64,000 nucleotides of DNA from positions 3,732,501-3,796,500 of the forward strand of contig JACVVK020000005.1 of assembly GCA_018292915.2 (NCBI GenBank). Direction: 5' to 3'. Shown piece after piece: positions 20,492-31,084 of this stretch. Source of the DNA: Batillaria attramentaria. Taxonomy: Eukaryota > Mollusca > Gastropoda > Batillariidae. Each line of letters begins with the position of its first letter. Position 1 is the first letter of the stretch. The translations under genes were made by a program, and so were the position numbers. Below the pieces are notes generated by a model. It worked only from the letters and a program-made list of their open reading frames with translations. It searched no databases and was not told the origin of the DNA.

Positions 20492-20525
20492 AGAGGAGAA
20501 TCACAACACAGCCGACTCTTCCCAT
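20492..20525 (-). CDS. M4 metallopeptidase copy B, exon 1 (start and signal peptide)
   Basis: A 34-nt coding exon: ATG at 20525-20523, MGRVGCVVILL plus one base, donor GTGAGTATAA. Spliced with 15343-15092, 14654-14416 and 14125-12353 it gives an open frame of 2298 nt including the stop. Choice of this start rests on phase, on the resulting signal peptide, on four similar start exons in the array and on the TATA box upstream. Confidence 0.72.
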
Positions 20526-20616
20526 TGTAGTGGATGAGTAGTATGTGTCTATACTGCCAGCTCAGTCCAGTCCCGGGTTCGTCCGCAGCTAATGAACATT
20601 CCAGTCGAGAGGACCA

Positions 20617-20622
20617 TTTATA
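20617..20622 (-). promoter_or_regulatory. TATA box of copy B
   Basis: TATAAA on the minus strand, about 92 nt upstream of the ATG, conserved with copy A (5790-5785). Transcription would be expected to start near 20590. Confidence 0.5.
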
Positions 20623-20911
20623 GAGTTCGCTCTCTAATGGCATCCTGTGAGTGTCAGCACTGGGGTCAAAGTTTGGGAAATGACATCCATAATTCTTTCA
20701 ACAATTACCGCTACGAGGGCGTGATTGTGTTCAATTAGATATCCCATCAACTGGCGAAAGCACAATGCCTGATTGTGTTAAATTGCTCTCGAGGTCTGTC
20801 CGAGGTCTTCGTTTGACAGGTCATTGGTGAATGTAAATGACGTCGGTGATATTAAAGGGACACGAGTCGGCTTTCACAAGTTTCCCTGGGCTGCTTACCA
20901 CGACAAAAGCA

Positions 20912-21436
20912 AATAATAATAATAATAATATATGTATTGCGCAATTCTTGAAATCAACTCATTGCGCATTCACACATCACTCACACGCACATAAAACACA
21001 TCCCGGCTGCAACAGCAGGTACTACAGTTACAGGAATCAATAGAATGCCAGTTGGAACAGGTGGGTTTTAGAATCTGATCTGAAGGATGCCAGAGTAGGT
21101 TGCTGTCTCGTGCTAGCAGGCAGCGAGTTCCAGACTATTGGGGTGGTAAATCGGAAACAGCCTTGGCCGATAGATTTCAAATCAGTTTTACCTGGGAACT
21201 TTGAGGAGCTTTTCACTGGATGAGCGGAGGGTACGTGACGGATTGTATGTGTATAGTGAAGCGGACAAATAAGGCGGTAAGTACCATCGAAATGGCGATA
21301 CGCCAGAACTGCTAGTTTGTACTGAATACAGAAACTGATCGGCAGCCATTATACATGATAGCCATGACACGATTAATAATCCATATTCCACCTTTTTCTC
21401 AGAGTCACGAATCATGCGTAATAAGCATGGTCCCAT
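20912..21436 (-). mobile_element. CR1/L2-like LINE 3'-end remnant (copy B flank)
   Basis: The minus strand encodes, with frameshifts, PPYLSASLYTYNPSRTLRSS, then FTTPIVWNSLPASTR, then SFRSDSKTHLFQLAFY and a stop. This is the characteristic C-terminus of CR1/L2/Jockey-group reverse transcriptases. A short 3' UTR and an (ATT)n tail follow (plus-strand AATAAT repeats at 20912-20931). It is truncated at the 5' side. Confidence 0.72.
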
Positions 21437-21750
21437 TCAGACCTTTTGCTAAACTTCAACCTCACTTGAGCTTTCAGTTCTTTGCACAACCAGCAGCTGA
21501 AAGTTTTTGACTTCACCTAAAACTTCAGTCAAGAGAGATCATTTGTTGGTCGTTATGAGGATGGTGCAGGGTGGCGGTATGAAGCTAGAATAGGTAGATA
21601 ATCACAAAATTTGCTCTTTTCAAGGAACTCACACATACAGCAACAGCTGTAACATTTCTTGACACTGTGTGGACTGTTCAAACTAGCAAGTGTCCTTTTA
21701 AGACACGTGCAAAATTATGATCCCAAGTGGGTCGTCGTCTACTGATTGGT

Positions 21751-21889
21751 CTGTCTTTGCCAAAGACAATTAAGCCTCGATAACAGATGTGCCGGGGAGC
21801 CGGATACCAGGACGGGAGTCAAAATAGTTGGCTTCTCTGTCTGTCTGTCTGTCTGTCCGACTGTCGGTAGCCGGGTCTGTCTGTCCTTC

Positions 21890-21978
<89 letters not shown>

Positions 21979-22515
21979 ATGTGTGCCTACTAGTAAACTG
22001 ACTACAAAAGGTCACATAACCAACGTACAGCTCCGAGCAACCTATACTGAATTTCGAAATATGCCATACTCTGAAAGATAAAGGAAAATGGCTGTTGTGG
22101 CCCAGCTCTCAAGTTGTTATTTTGTTTTGTTTTGTCTGAGGTCCTTCCAAATGCCAGATTCTCATGATTCAAATGATATATGGCGGTAATACCAGTGTAG
22201 ATTGCTGTTTCAGAATTTCAGGCCAATGGACGGCTGGTCTCACATTTCCACTGACTGGATGTCTCTGTAGTTACTTATGTAATATGGACAGATAATAATC
22301 GCCCATTCGATGTTATTATGTTATTAGCATAAATTCAGGAAACACAAAGAGAAGCGGAGTGTGTGTGTGTGGGGAGGGGGGGGGGACGAGGGGTTGACTA
22401 ATACGCCGCTCGCGCACGTAGAGAGTAACTGAGAGAGGAGGTGGTCGGAGGGGGTGGGGGTGGTCGGGGGGGGGGGGGGGGGGAGGAGTTTAGTGATACG
22501 CGCACGCGCGTTTGT
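21751..22515. other. Unassigned spacer with simple repeats
   Basis: A (CTGT)n run (about 21836-21860) and a TG/TGCG tract (about 21892-21982), then unique sequence and G-rich stretches. No gene is seen. Confidence 0.5.
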
Positions 22516-22527
22516 GTGTGTGTCAGT

Positions 22528-22600
<73 letters not shown>

Positions 22601-22609
22601 AGTGTCAGC

Positions 22610-22681
<72 letters not shown>

Positions 22682-22726
22682 CGGTGTGTGCCCGCGGTGT
22701 GTGTGTGTGTGTGTGTGTCCGTCAGT

Positions 22727-22770
<44 letters not shown>

Positions 22771-22816
22771 CGGTGTGTGTGTGTGCCGGTGTCAGTGTGT
22801 GTGTGCCGGCGGTCAC

Positions 22817-22875
<59 letters not shown>
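22516..22875. repeat. Compound interrupted (TG)n array
   Basis: About 360 bp of TG broken by short CAGTCAG, GCCGGTG and CCCGCGG interruptions. Confidence 0.95.
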
Positions 22876-22879
<4 letters not shown>

Positions 22880-24732
22880 AAATACGAAAACGTGAAGACT
22901 GGGAATTTAATCGAAATCTGAGTATGGCTGTGTTCAGTTCAGTCAGTCGGCTTACCGCGCCGGGTCCTTCTAAGAACTGCCGGAACCTCTCCCAGTCACT
23001 GAACTTGACTTGACTTCGACGCGCTTCATTGAATGTAAAAGGCTTCAAGCTCCAATCTCAGTACAGGGAATGAGATCTGAACACAGCAGTTGTTAGCTGT
23101 CTGTCATTCAGTTGCTTCTCTGAGGAGTCTCACAGTGCAGGTTCTTGGCACACTCCAGCGCATGCCGCGGTGCCGCCAGAAACGCCCACGCCCGGTGAGC
23201 CATCGTGCTTCATAACCCAACCTAAGTCTGACGTCATATCCTTCGCCCACGAGCATGCGCACAATCAGGGTTACTTTTCCGCAGAAGAGGTGTCTGCTTG
23301 TGCGAACGTTCGGCAGATTACCGGCGAATTCAAGCCATTTACCACGGATATTACATTCACAGGCTGTGATCTGAAAGCAGATGACTTAGGATGATACCAT
23401 AAAACTGCGAAAAGCCAGGTATGTGGTCAGATCTGTATCGGAATTTGATGCTACAAGTCGCTTCTATCATACTGGCAGTGTCGAGTCGACACGACACTGG
23501 GATGCTGAGACACTAGTCTTTAGTGTGACGATCACTGCCACATCTTTTAAGTGAATGGACCTTTTTATGTAAATGGATGTATAGTTAAACTGTTGTTTAG
23601 TCAGATATTTATCCTAAAACTGCTAGTTTTTCAATGATATTTTGTTGGAATATTGAAGAGTCGAGATTTCCTCCCTCGTCGAGTGGCGTTGGTTGTTCAT
23701 GTGCCCCACCTACGCCACCTCAGCCAACACAAAATAGCGAGAGCATGATAAGATGTGAAAATACTGTATCAGTTGTTTGGATATCACCGTATAAAGGCAG
23801 GCAACGTCTACAACGTCTTAACTGTATGGCCCGGAATGGATGGATCATTCATAATTGGTCAATCAATATTTTGGTCTTCCCCCACACACATCATGCAACT
23901 AGAGACACTTGACCATACACACTTGTGCGCCTCTGATGTCTGCATTACTTGACAGTTGAAGGAAAAGCAGGTGTTTTAAATAATGCTGTAGTATTATACT
24001 TTTTTTGTAAATACACAAATTTTTGAGTGGATTCTGCCTGTGCAGACGGTGGTCAATGTATGATTACAGTGTAAACTAAGTAGTGATTCTTAGTCTGTTA
24101 ATTCAATAATTGACACAGGCAGCTGATGAATTCATACATAATTTGCCATACATGCAGTGGCCAGTGCAGACAGGAAATTGTCATGTTTGTGAAAATAGGT
24201 TTACTTTGTCAGTAATTCAGTTGTCATAGCACATTCTCAGCAGCAGAGTGTGTGCGTGAAAACACAAGCCAGTGTCTCTGTATTGTCAGGAAAAGGCGGC
24301 CTAATTTTCCCCTTCCCCCACCTCACAGAGCTGGGGAAAAACTGATCCAGTGGATGTGCAGTGAAGAGGAATGCGTCTGTGTGGCCTGGTGTAAGCATTA
24401 GGCATGCAGCTTATTATTTGTGCGCACTCAGCATTCTATGGGAAGGGAGTAGATGTTTTGGGTGTCATTGTGGTGCCATTTTGAGAGTTGTTTGTAAATT
24501 TATTGCTAGAGCTGATTAGTGATAGTGATACGGTGCTAATAATTATAGTCTGTATCACGAATGTGGTACATTTTTAGATATAGTATACATACTGTATGTA
24601 TACATACATGTTCATGAAGGATATGTCATACTCATAGTATGCTACTTAACTGACATAAAACCAACTTGTTCAACAAATACCCACAAATGCAGGCATCTCA
24701 TTTCTGGCATCTTTGTAGTTAACACCACTTTA
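22876..24732. other. Unassigned region
   Basis: Unique, moderately AT-rich sequence after about 23400. Open frames are short, with no recognisable domain and no convincing exon pair. It may contain the upstream part of the unrecognised plus-strand gene suggested at 24733-27290. Confidence 0.35.
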
Positions 24733-24974
24733 GCATGAGTCAGGTGCCAGTTTCTGAGGGATTAGATAGACTTCAAGGGTTGTTACTCGCTTTCGACGGC
24801 CGTCCTTTGTTGGAAGGGAAGTCACAAGCTGAGAAAGAACTCATTGATTCTTTTCGGCTGAGAGCTGGAACTTTCTGTGTCAGAGAAACTGCTGGGAACT
24901 TTACTGTTGTCTGCACTGAGCCAAAATCAATGAAAAGGGTTCTGGCGCAGGAAAGGGATCAAATAGAATCCTAG
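24733..24974 (+). CDS. Possible exon of an unrecognised gene
   Basis: An open frame of 79 codons beginning with ATG at 24735, just after an acceptor-like CCACTTTAG, and ending TAG at 24972-24974. The translation (SEGLDRLQGLLLAFDGRPLL… then …SFRLRAGTFCVRETAGNFTV…) has balanced, protein-like composition in an otherwise AT-rich, stop-rich neighbourhood. I do not recognise the family. It could be a terminal exon or chance. No polyadenylation signal is obvious downstream. Confidence 0.3.
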
Positions 24975-26397
24975 TAGAAGGACAGGTTTGTTTGACAGGC
25001 TCCTTCTCCATTCCTGACTGCTGAATTGAAACTTGGATACATGTGGGTCTTAGTTAAATCCATGTGGTACAGCCTGTGTGGGCAGAGTCATTAAGTGCAA
25101 CAATCCAAGTGGGTGCCAATACTGCTATTACAGAGTGTAATTTGTGTCATTCACAAAATTCTGTGAGTTACACTTCACTTCACTTTTTTTTTTTTTTTTT
25201 TGCATAACAGAGCAGAGAAAAATGGAACTCATTTTAGAATCCCAGTAATCAGGCACCACATTTAAATTATTATAAATTATGTCTTGCAAAAGTAAGACAA
25301 GTGAAATGTCACCATCTTTTCAAAGCACACTGTTTTGCAGCAACTTACTCTGTCATCTGCAAACGGTTATTACAAACTGACATGAGATCACAATTCACAG
25401 GCAGTCTGGCATTCAAAATCGTATCAGAACTTACATTATGCATCAACAAGCGCGTATGTATTTGCCGCAAGGGAATACTTCAGATAACACCACTTCTGCG
25501 CATGAAAGGATGACACTTGTCATCGGTGAAATTATACATTATACATGCATGTACATTTTTCTTCCATTTGTCAGTGTATTGTGCTTCAAGTTACTAAGTT
25601 GAAGGAAAGATTTATCTAGATCTATACATGTACTATATACACATGTCAGACGTGGCTGTTGTTGTCATACTTAAACTAATTCCTCTAATACAGTGCTGCA
25701 GTGCACATAGCATCAGCTGCCGACAAAACACTTTAAACAGTAAACAAACATGCAGCACATACAATATGACATGGATAAGGCAGACTCAGTTGTTTGATAC
25801 AATAGTGTTTTGGGGTGTTAGTACTGTTACTGTGTTACTGTACCTTGGTTTGATTAGAGATACTGAAGCTCTAGCTCATAGTCATACATTAACCCTGTAT
25901 TCTTGTTGCTTAATTCATGTTTTACAAATTACATGTACTTAATTACTTGATTTTATTTATTGATTGATTTTGGAAAATGGGAGTACTCTAGTCTTCTGTG
26001 CAGTGTCAGTTAACCCCCCCCCCCCCAAACAAAAAAAAAACAAACAAAAAAACAGCTGTCTCAAATTCAGTAGGCCAGGTGGGTCTAACACTAAATCTAA
26101 TAAAGACCAAGAATCGTTGTCACAAACACTGCATTACCCCAGTTTATGGAGGTGGTTGCAACAGCACCTGACTGCAGGTGCAGAATACTGAGTGATGCTG
26201 CTGGCCCTGATCAGGCAGCCGCTGGCACCAGCAGTGTTTCTGGTGTGCAGTACTTGCGTTGCCACCGGGCTGGCATTCTAGGGATCTTGTGGCACCACAA
26301 ACCTAGTCGGCCCCCATTTCTTGTCCTGCCCTGACACTGACTGCCGTTTCATTCTGGGGAAGCCTGTGCTGGCAGATTGTGGTGTTGGTTTTTTCAG
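24975..26397. other. Unassigned region
   Basis: AT-rich sequence with T and C/A homopolymer runs (25187-25201, 26010-26052). No supported gene. Confidence 0.4.
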
Positions 26398-26502
26398 ACG
26401 GCTGCTGGAAGTGGAGCTGGAAGCAGGATTGAATGTCACCCACATTCCGGAGACTGGTGGGAAAAACTTGCGTTCCAGCCCTTTGTTGGGACAGTTCGTC
26501 AG
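26398..26502 (+). CDS. Possible internal exon of an unrecognised gene
   Basis: TTTTTTCAG acceptor, then RLLEVELEAGLNVTHIPETG… to …LLGQFV plus two bases, then a weak donor GTCTGT. The phase agrees with 26603-26670. Protein-like composition, no recognised domain. Confidence 0.35.
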
Positions 26503-26602
26503 GTCTGTGACCTGTTCTCATGTTGTTTTGGGGACTATTTTGTTAGTAGTAGTACATTTACTCTCTCTCTCTCTCTTCTTTTTTTTTTTTTTTTAATTTT
26601 AG

Positions 26603-26670
26603 GGACAGGGTTGACACTTTGGCCTACACGCCTTTTAGTCTCTTGGAGTATTCCTTTGAAAAGAAATTCA
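26603..26670 (+). CDS. Possible internal exon of an unrecognised gene
   Basis: A pyrimidine-rich tract, TTTTAG acceptor and GTAAGTATAG donor flank a 68-nt exon encoding (R)DRVDTLAYTPFSLLEYSF and then EKKF plus one base. The splice signals here are the strongest of this group. Confidence 0.4.
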
Positions 26671-27261
26671 GTAAGTATAGATCTATCTGTCTCGCTGGGA
26701 TGTTTTTCTTCATGTTTACATACATAGTACATGTATGTAAATTACTAGGCAACTCATGCCTTCATACACTTCAGTTCCATCTATAGGGAAGCCGGTTCAG
26801 GGGAATAATGTTTCAGTGGGTTGTTTTGGTCTAGATCTACAAACAAGGTGAATAAAGAAACTAACTGGACAGAGAAAATCACTGTTGTTGTGACTGTGAC
26901 TAGTGTCAGCTATACAAAAAAGAAAGAAAGCATGTCTTAACAGCTGTTGTAATTTCAGCATCAGTAAGATGATGCTTGTAGGCTTTAGTGGTAAAAGCAC
27001 ATGTCGATTCGTTTTGAACAATGAACGTTTGCTTGGCTGCTTTGCTGTGTGATGTCAAAATCCACCAGACGTCACTTGCAACAGGTGTGTTTGCTTCTTG
27101 TAAGGGATTGAATCAGTTCATCCAGTTTCCTGGCATTTTGCACGGTCACTTTGTTCCAAGGCACCAGAAATTTAATCAGTCACGTTGTGTCCTGCAGTGT
27201 TCACGTGACTGTTTGTTCATTAATTTTTGGAATAGTTGGAAGACTTGCCTTTGTGTTGCAG

Positions 27262-27290
27262 CCAGAGCTGCCATGAGCCAGGCCTGGTGA
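27262..27290 (+). CDS. Possible last exon of an unrecognised gene
   Basis: After TTGTGTTGCAG, the phase left by 26670 gives TRAAMSQAW and then TGA. Phase agreement across three candidate exons is suggestive only. No canonical AATAAA was seen nearby. Confidence 0.3.
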
Positions 27291-28429
27291 TGAAAACATG
27301 GCAGACCCATAGCAGGATGAATGACTGTATTGATTGTACGGGTGTCGTTCTCCCCGGCGCGCCATTTCCAGTTTTGATGCAAAACATTGGTGTGAAAATT
27401 AGAGGCATTTCCGCAGTCGGCCGCATTCACGATGTCCGTGTACCCTCCCCCCCCTCCCTTCTCGGCTCTGTCCTGGGAGGATTGCGTGAGTAATGGAAGA
27501 ACGTGGGTTTCTATGCCGTTTGTCTGGCAGTTGCTGGTGACCGCGGGGACCCGGCGGCGCATGCATGCCTTGCCTGGTAGCACGTGCATAAAAACACGGT
27601 CATCGATCCAGAACTTGTGAGTCATCCCCGGGATGCGAAGTTACGGCCTGAATGGTCCGCCCCGCAGCGTCTTCAATAACGCCCGGTCGATACAATTATA
27701 TATCGAAACCCAAGAGCAGCCTCTTTTGTCAGTGATTGAGAGAAGTAACGACCGTGTCCTCAGACTCTGAGAGCTTTCGGTAATTAGACCCCTTTTTGTT
27801 TTCTGGCGAAATTAGGTCTCAGCACAGTAAAACGTAGTGAATACGTGTCGGTGTTTTCTTCATTTTCACTTTATTTTTGGCATAGGTGCAGATCCTTTCC
27901 GAGAAAATGCAGAAATAGAAACAGTTCAGTTTCTCGTGATACTCTTAGTCTGTCTTTGTGATCTTGAGTCACTGAACTTTTGGTGTATAGATCTACCGTT
28001 GTATTATGCGTATAGTATTACTATTACATCATATCTGTTTGGGTGGTGTCTAGCATCGTACCACTGAGGGCACATGCACAGTCACAGGTGCCTGACTGCA
28101 AGCTAAAAAGCACAGCATCTGCCACGGTCGTACTGGCACGCCTGATTAGGACTGCCTGGTAGTGTAGAACAAGTTCGGATCATCACAGTTCTCGTTTGCA
28201 GGAGTAGGATTGCTAGAACAGCTTTGTGCCATTGCAGCTTTCGTCCACACAGTCAGGAGGCAGTGTGTTGCATACAATTTATATAAAATTAAAGCTCTGC
28301 TTATAATTTAGATAAACTGTTAGTAGCGGACAGGCCGCGGCGGCCTCACAAGTACAGCTCTTCCAAAAGAAAAGGCGTCTGCGAATCCTAGTCTTTGGCA
28401 CTTTGATCATATTGTAAGGTCGGATAGTC
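27291..28429. other. Intergenic region upstream of HEATR5
   Basis: Unique sequence. The stretch 28045-28420 has a diverged relative at 37886-38200 inside HEATR5 intron 3. No gene is seen. Confidence 0.5.
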
Positions 28430-28911
28430 TACTCATGTTTTAGGAGACCCGGCGACGCCTGCCCGTCGCTGTAATGGAAGGTTATTACTCGATGTATCCA
28501 TCGATTCGCTTCAGCTTTCGCCCCCGAGTTCAAGTTTCATTTCCCGATTCTCGATACAGTCATCAGTCTTGGCCGCAACACAGGGAAGCTGGGCCGTGAC
28601 TCAGTGAGATTGCCCTGTGTCTATGCATCGGCATTTCTCCGTTCCAGTAATCGCTCGGCCGCGTGTGGCTTTTCCCTCCCCTAAAATTGCCGTCAGCGCG
28701 GGATTTTCCTCGGAATATGGATTTTCGTTTAGTTGAGGAATACGGGTTAGTTTCCTGTCCGGGAGGGATCGATTTTAGAAGTGATGTAGTGTCTGCAAAA
28801 ACTGCGGACTTTCAAAGTTTTCGGTTTTCTTCGTCTTTCAGGTTCGTGAGGCGCGGCAGAGCAGTGCCTGAACGGTCTACGACTGATATTTCCTGAGTGT
28901 GAAATCTCAAG
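28430..28911 (+). promoter_or_regulatory. Probable HEATR5 promoter/5' UTR region
   Basis: Richer in CG dinucleotides than its surroundings and directly upstream of the HEATR5 start. No TATA box is evident, as usual for a housekeeping gene. An in-frame TGA at 28900-28902 precedes the ATG. The transcription start cannot be placed. Confidence 0.4.
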
Positions 28912-29037
28912 ATGGAGCTTGCGCACAGTCTGCTACTGAATGAAGAAGCCCTGAAAAGGGTGCCTGAATCCAAGAGGCCGGTGTTTGTCTTCGAATGGCT
29001 GAGATTCCTGGATAAAGTTCTTGCCGCAGCTCAAAAG
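28912..29037 (+). CDS. HEATR5: HEATR5 (HEAT repeat-containing protein 5), exon 1 with start codon
   Basis: This is the first coding exon of a HEATR5 orthologue (vertebrate HEATR5B/p200, yeast Laa1). It is a large cytosolic HEAT-repeat scaffold that works with AP-1 adaptors and the aftiphilin/gamma-synergin complex in clathrin traffic at the trans-Golgi and endosomes. ATG at 28912 follows an in-frame stop at 28900. The 42 codons start [14 protein letters not shown] and include [17 protein letters not shown], matching the conserved N-terminus. Donor AAAAG|GTAAGTT, phase 0. Eleven exons in this window total 1843 nt, about 614 of roughly 2000 residues; the rest lies to the right. Whether the gene should be called HEATR5A or HEATR5B is moot outside vertebrates, where there is usually one copy. 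Confidence 0.92.
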
Positions 29038-31036
29038 GTAAGTTTGTAATAGTACTTGTATACAAATCCTTTTTTTCGGCAGTGTTTATAGATCTGCATT
29101 AATTAAACACGTTCAGTGTAATCATTAAGCCGTGGGCATACATACATACATGTATGTATGTAGTACATCTGCAGAACTTTACAAATTTTTTTATATGTTT
29201 TTCCTTGTGATGCTGAAATAGGTTTTATCTATTTTGAACTTTTTCAAAGCGTCCGCATAAAGTAGTGGATGTAATACAGTAAGTACAAGAAATAGAAAAG
29301 TGTAAGAAATTTAAAATGTTCATCATGATAGCATACATAGAAGTTATTCGTTTTAAGTTGACATTTTTCAAGTTAAGTACTTTTTGAAAGACGTACATGA
29401 TCAGTAAAAAACTAAAATGATAGTTTCCTGCCAGTACAACATTTTAAGTATGAAGGAAGTACGAAATAACAATAAACACACGGACACCAGAATTTCTGCA
29501 GACGCATTTCCTCCACGCATTGTAGGGGTGCACACATCAGTGTACCGGCTGACTTGTGTGAACGCACAATGTATACTGTCGTGTCAGCCAGCTTCGTTTT
29601 GTTTGCCCGGAGTCACGTTGTTGACTTCGGCCAAAGTACATTGTGTCTCTGCCAGTCATTGTCATGTAGGTCGGCATTTTCGGCATTGCAAAGGCCGTGT
29701 GCCGGAGACACAGGACTCGTGCTAATTACTGAGATTAGTCGCGGCTGTAGCGAGAATGGATGTGCAGGAACTTTGGGGAGGGTGGGAGGGTGAGTGTGTG
29801 TCGGGGGGGGGGGGGGGGGTGCTCGCGCTTTCTTCCGATTAGATCGAACAACGGCTTGGGGCGGTTCATCTCCCACGATCCGAATTAATGAATTGGAAGT
29901 GGACACCCAGCTGGCTCGTCCCTAATAGAATTGGGTTGAGGCTTGCACGGTTTCTCAGATGCCGCTTTGGGATCTGCCTGGCGATGGATATTGGATGTGG
30001 TGTCTGTTTACTGCCAATGCCGGACGTGGCAAAAGTACTGTATATGTACTCAAAGCTTACTCAAGCCCCCGTTTTGCACAGCGAAAATATTCGGTCGACT
30101 TACAGGTTAAGTAACTTCGTAATAACCAGCTTTTCGGCCTTTGGCTTTGGACCCCCGTTTTGATTTTTGTTTTATTTGCTGCTACACCCAAATTCCACTC
30201 TCCCCGCCCACACGAACGCACCAAAATTGTTTGCTCTGACATCCTCTTAGCCTGCTCGAGAATCAGCACTAAACTATAGTGTTGCGGATGATATAGAGTC
30301 CGTGTTGTACTCTGAATCTCTTCAGTGGTACCGTATTGTGTTCTGGCAGCCTGTTTTGTTCTGATACCGGTAGCAGCTGTATTCGTATGCAAATGATCAC
30401 CCCAGAATCACTAGTCGCTGTCCTGATCGAGGTGGTTTAGTTGCCACTACTGACAGCGGCAAAAGATGGCGCAGTGTCTGCATGATTTACTAATCCGCCT
30501 CCCCCCTCATTTCACGCTGTTAGCGGCCAGCCACTTTGGGGCCACATCCATCACCCATTTCTCTACACTGAAACGGGAACCAGAGATCTATTGCCATCCG
30601 GAAAAAGGGCTTAAGCGCCCATCAAATCGGTGGCGCTTAGACCCTGTGTCCAGACTGCGGTAGAGGTACCTAAGTTTCTTGGGTTCCGAATCCCCAGGAG
30701 GTCTGCGGTGTAGAGGGGCAAGCGTCGGGAGGGGAAGAGCTCGGGTACGCCAAGGACGGCCGTGTTCCATCTGCTACTGTGGTTTTGTGCGTAACGGGAT
30801 AGGATATGGGGAGAGATTGTGGTTAATTTTATTGAGTACCGAAAGAAATAGGGCTTGCATGGACAATTCTAACAGCTCGGTAAAAGGGCCGTAGTGCACT
30901 TGTCAGTTGCATGTAGCTTTAAGGCCCCTGTACTGACCATAGGCGAGGGAGTTGTGGAAGAGCTTATACTTGCAGGTGTGGATTCGACTGAAACGTTCAG
31001 TTGTGATGTCTGTCAGTGCCAGGCTTCTTGTGTGTA

Positions 31037-31037
<1 letters not shown>

Positions 31038-31082
<45 letters not shown>
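31038..31082. repeat. (TG)n microsatellite
   Basis: A TG run followed by GCGCGCGC and (GA)n. Confidence 0.9.

Positions 31083-31084
<2 letters not shown>

Larger units (their letters stand above)
13782..21750. repeat. Segmental tandem duplication: right unit (copy B), paired with 1-6672
   Basis: Exons, introns, promoter, CR1 remnant and flank of this block are collinear with 1-6672. The main differences are the LINE (B only), the 516-1695 insertion and the 4553-5640 block (A only), the TG tract at 20376-20448 (B only) and a deletion of about 240 bp near 6037 (A). Direct orientation and shared order indicate tandem duplication of the whole gene with its promoter. Confidence 0.9.

Noticed and set aside
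22516..22875. Regularly interrupted repeat resembling a CRISPR array
   Set aside because: The units are dinucleotides with irregular interruptions, the genome is eukaryotic, and there are no spacers or cas genes.
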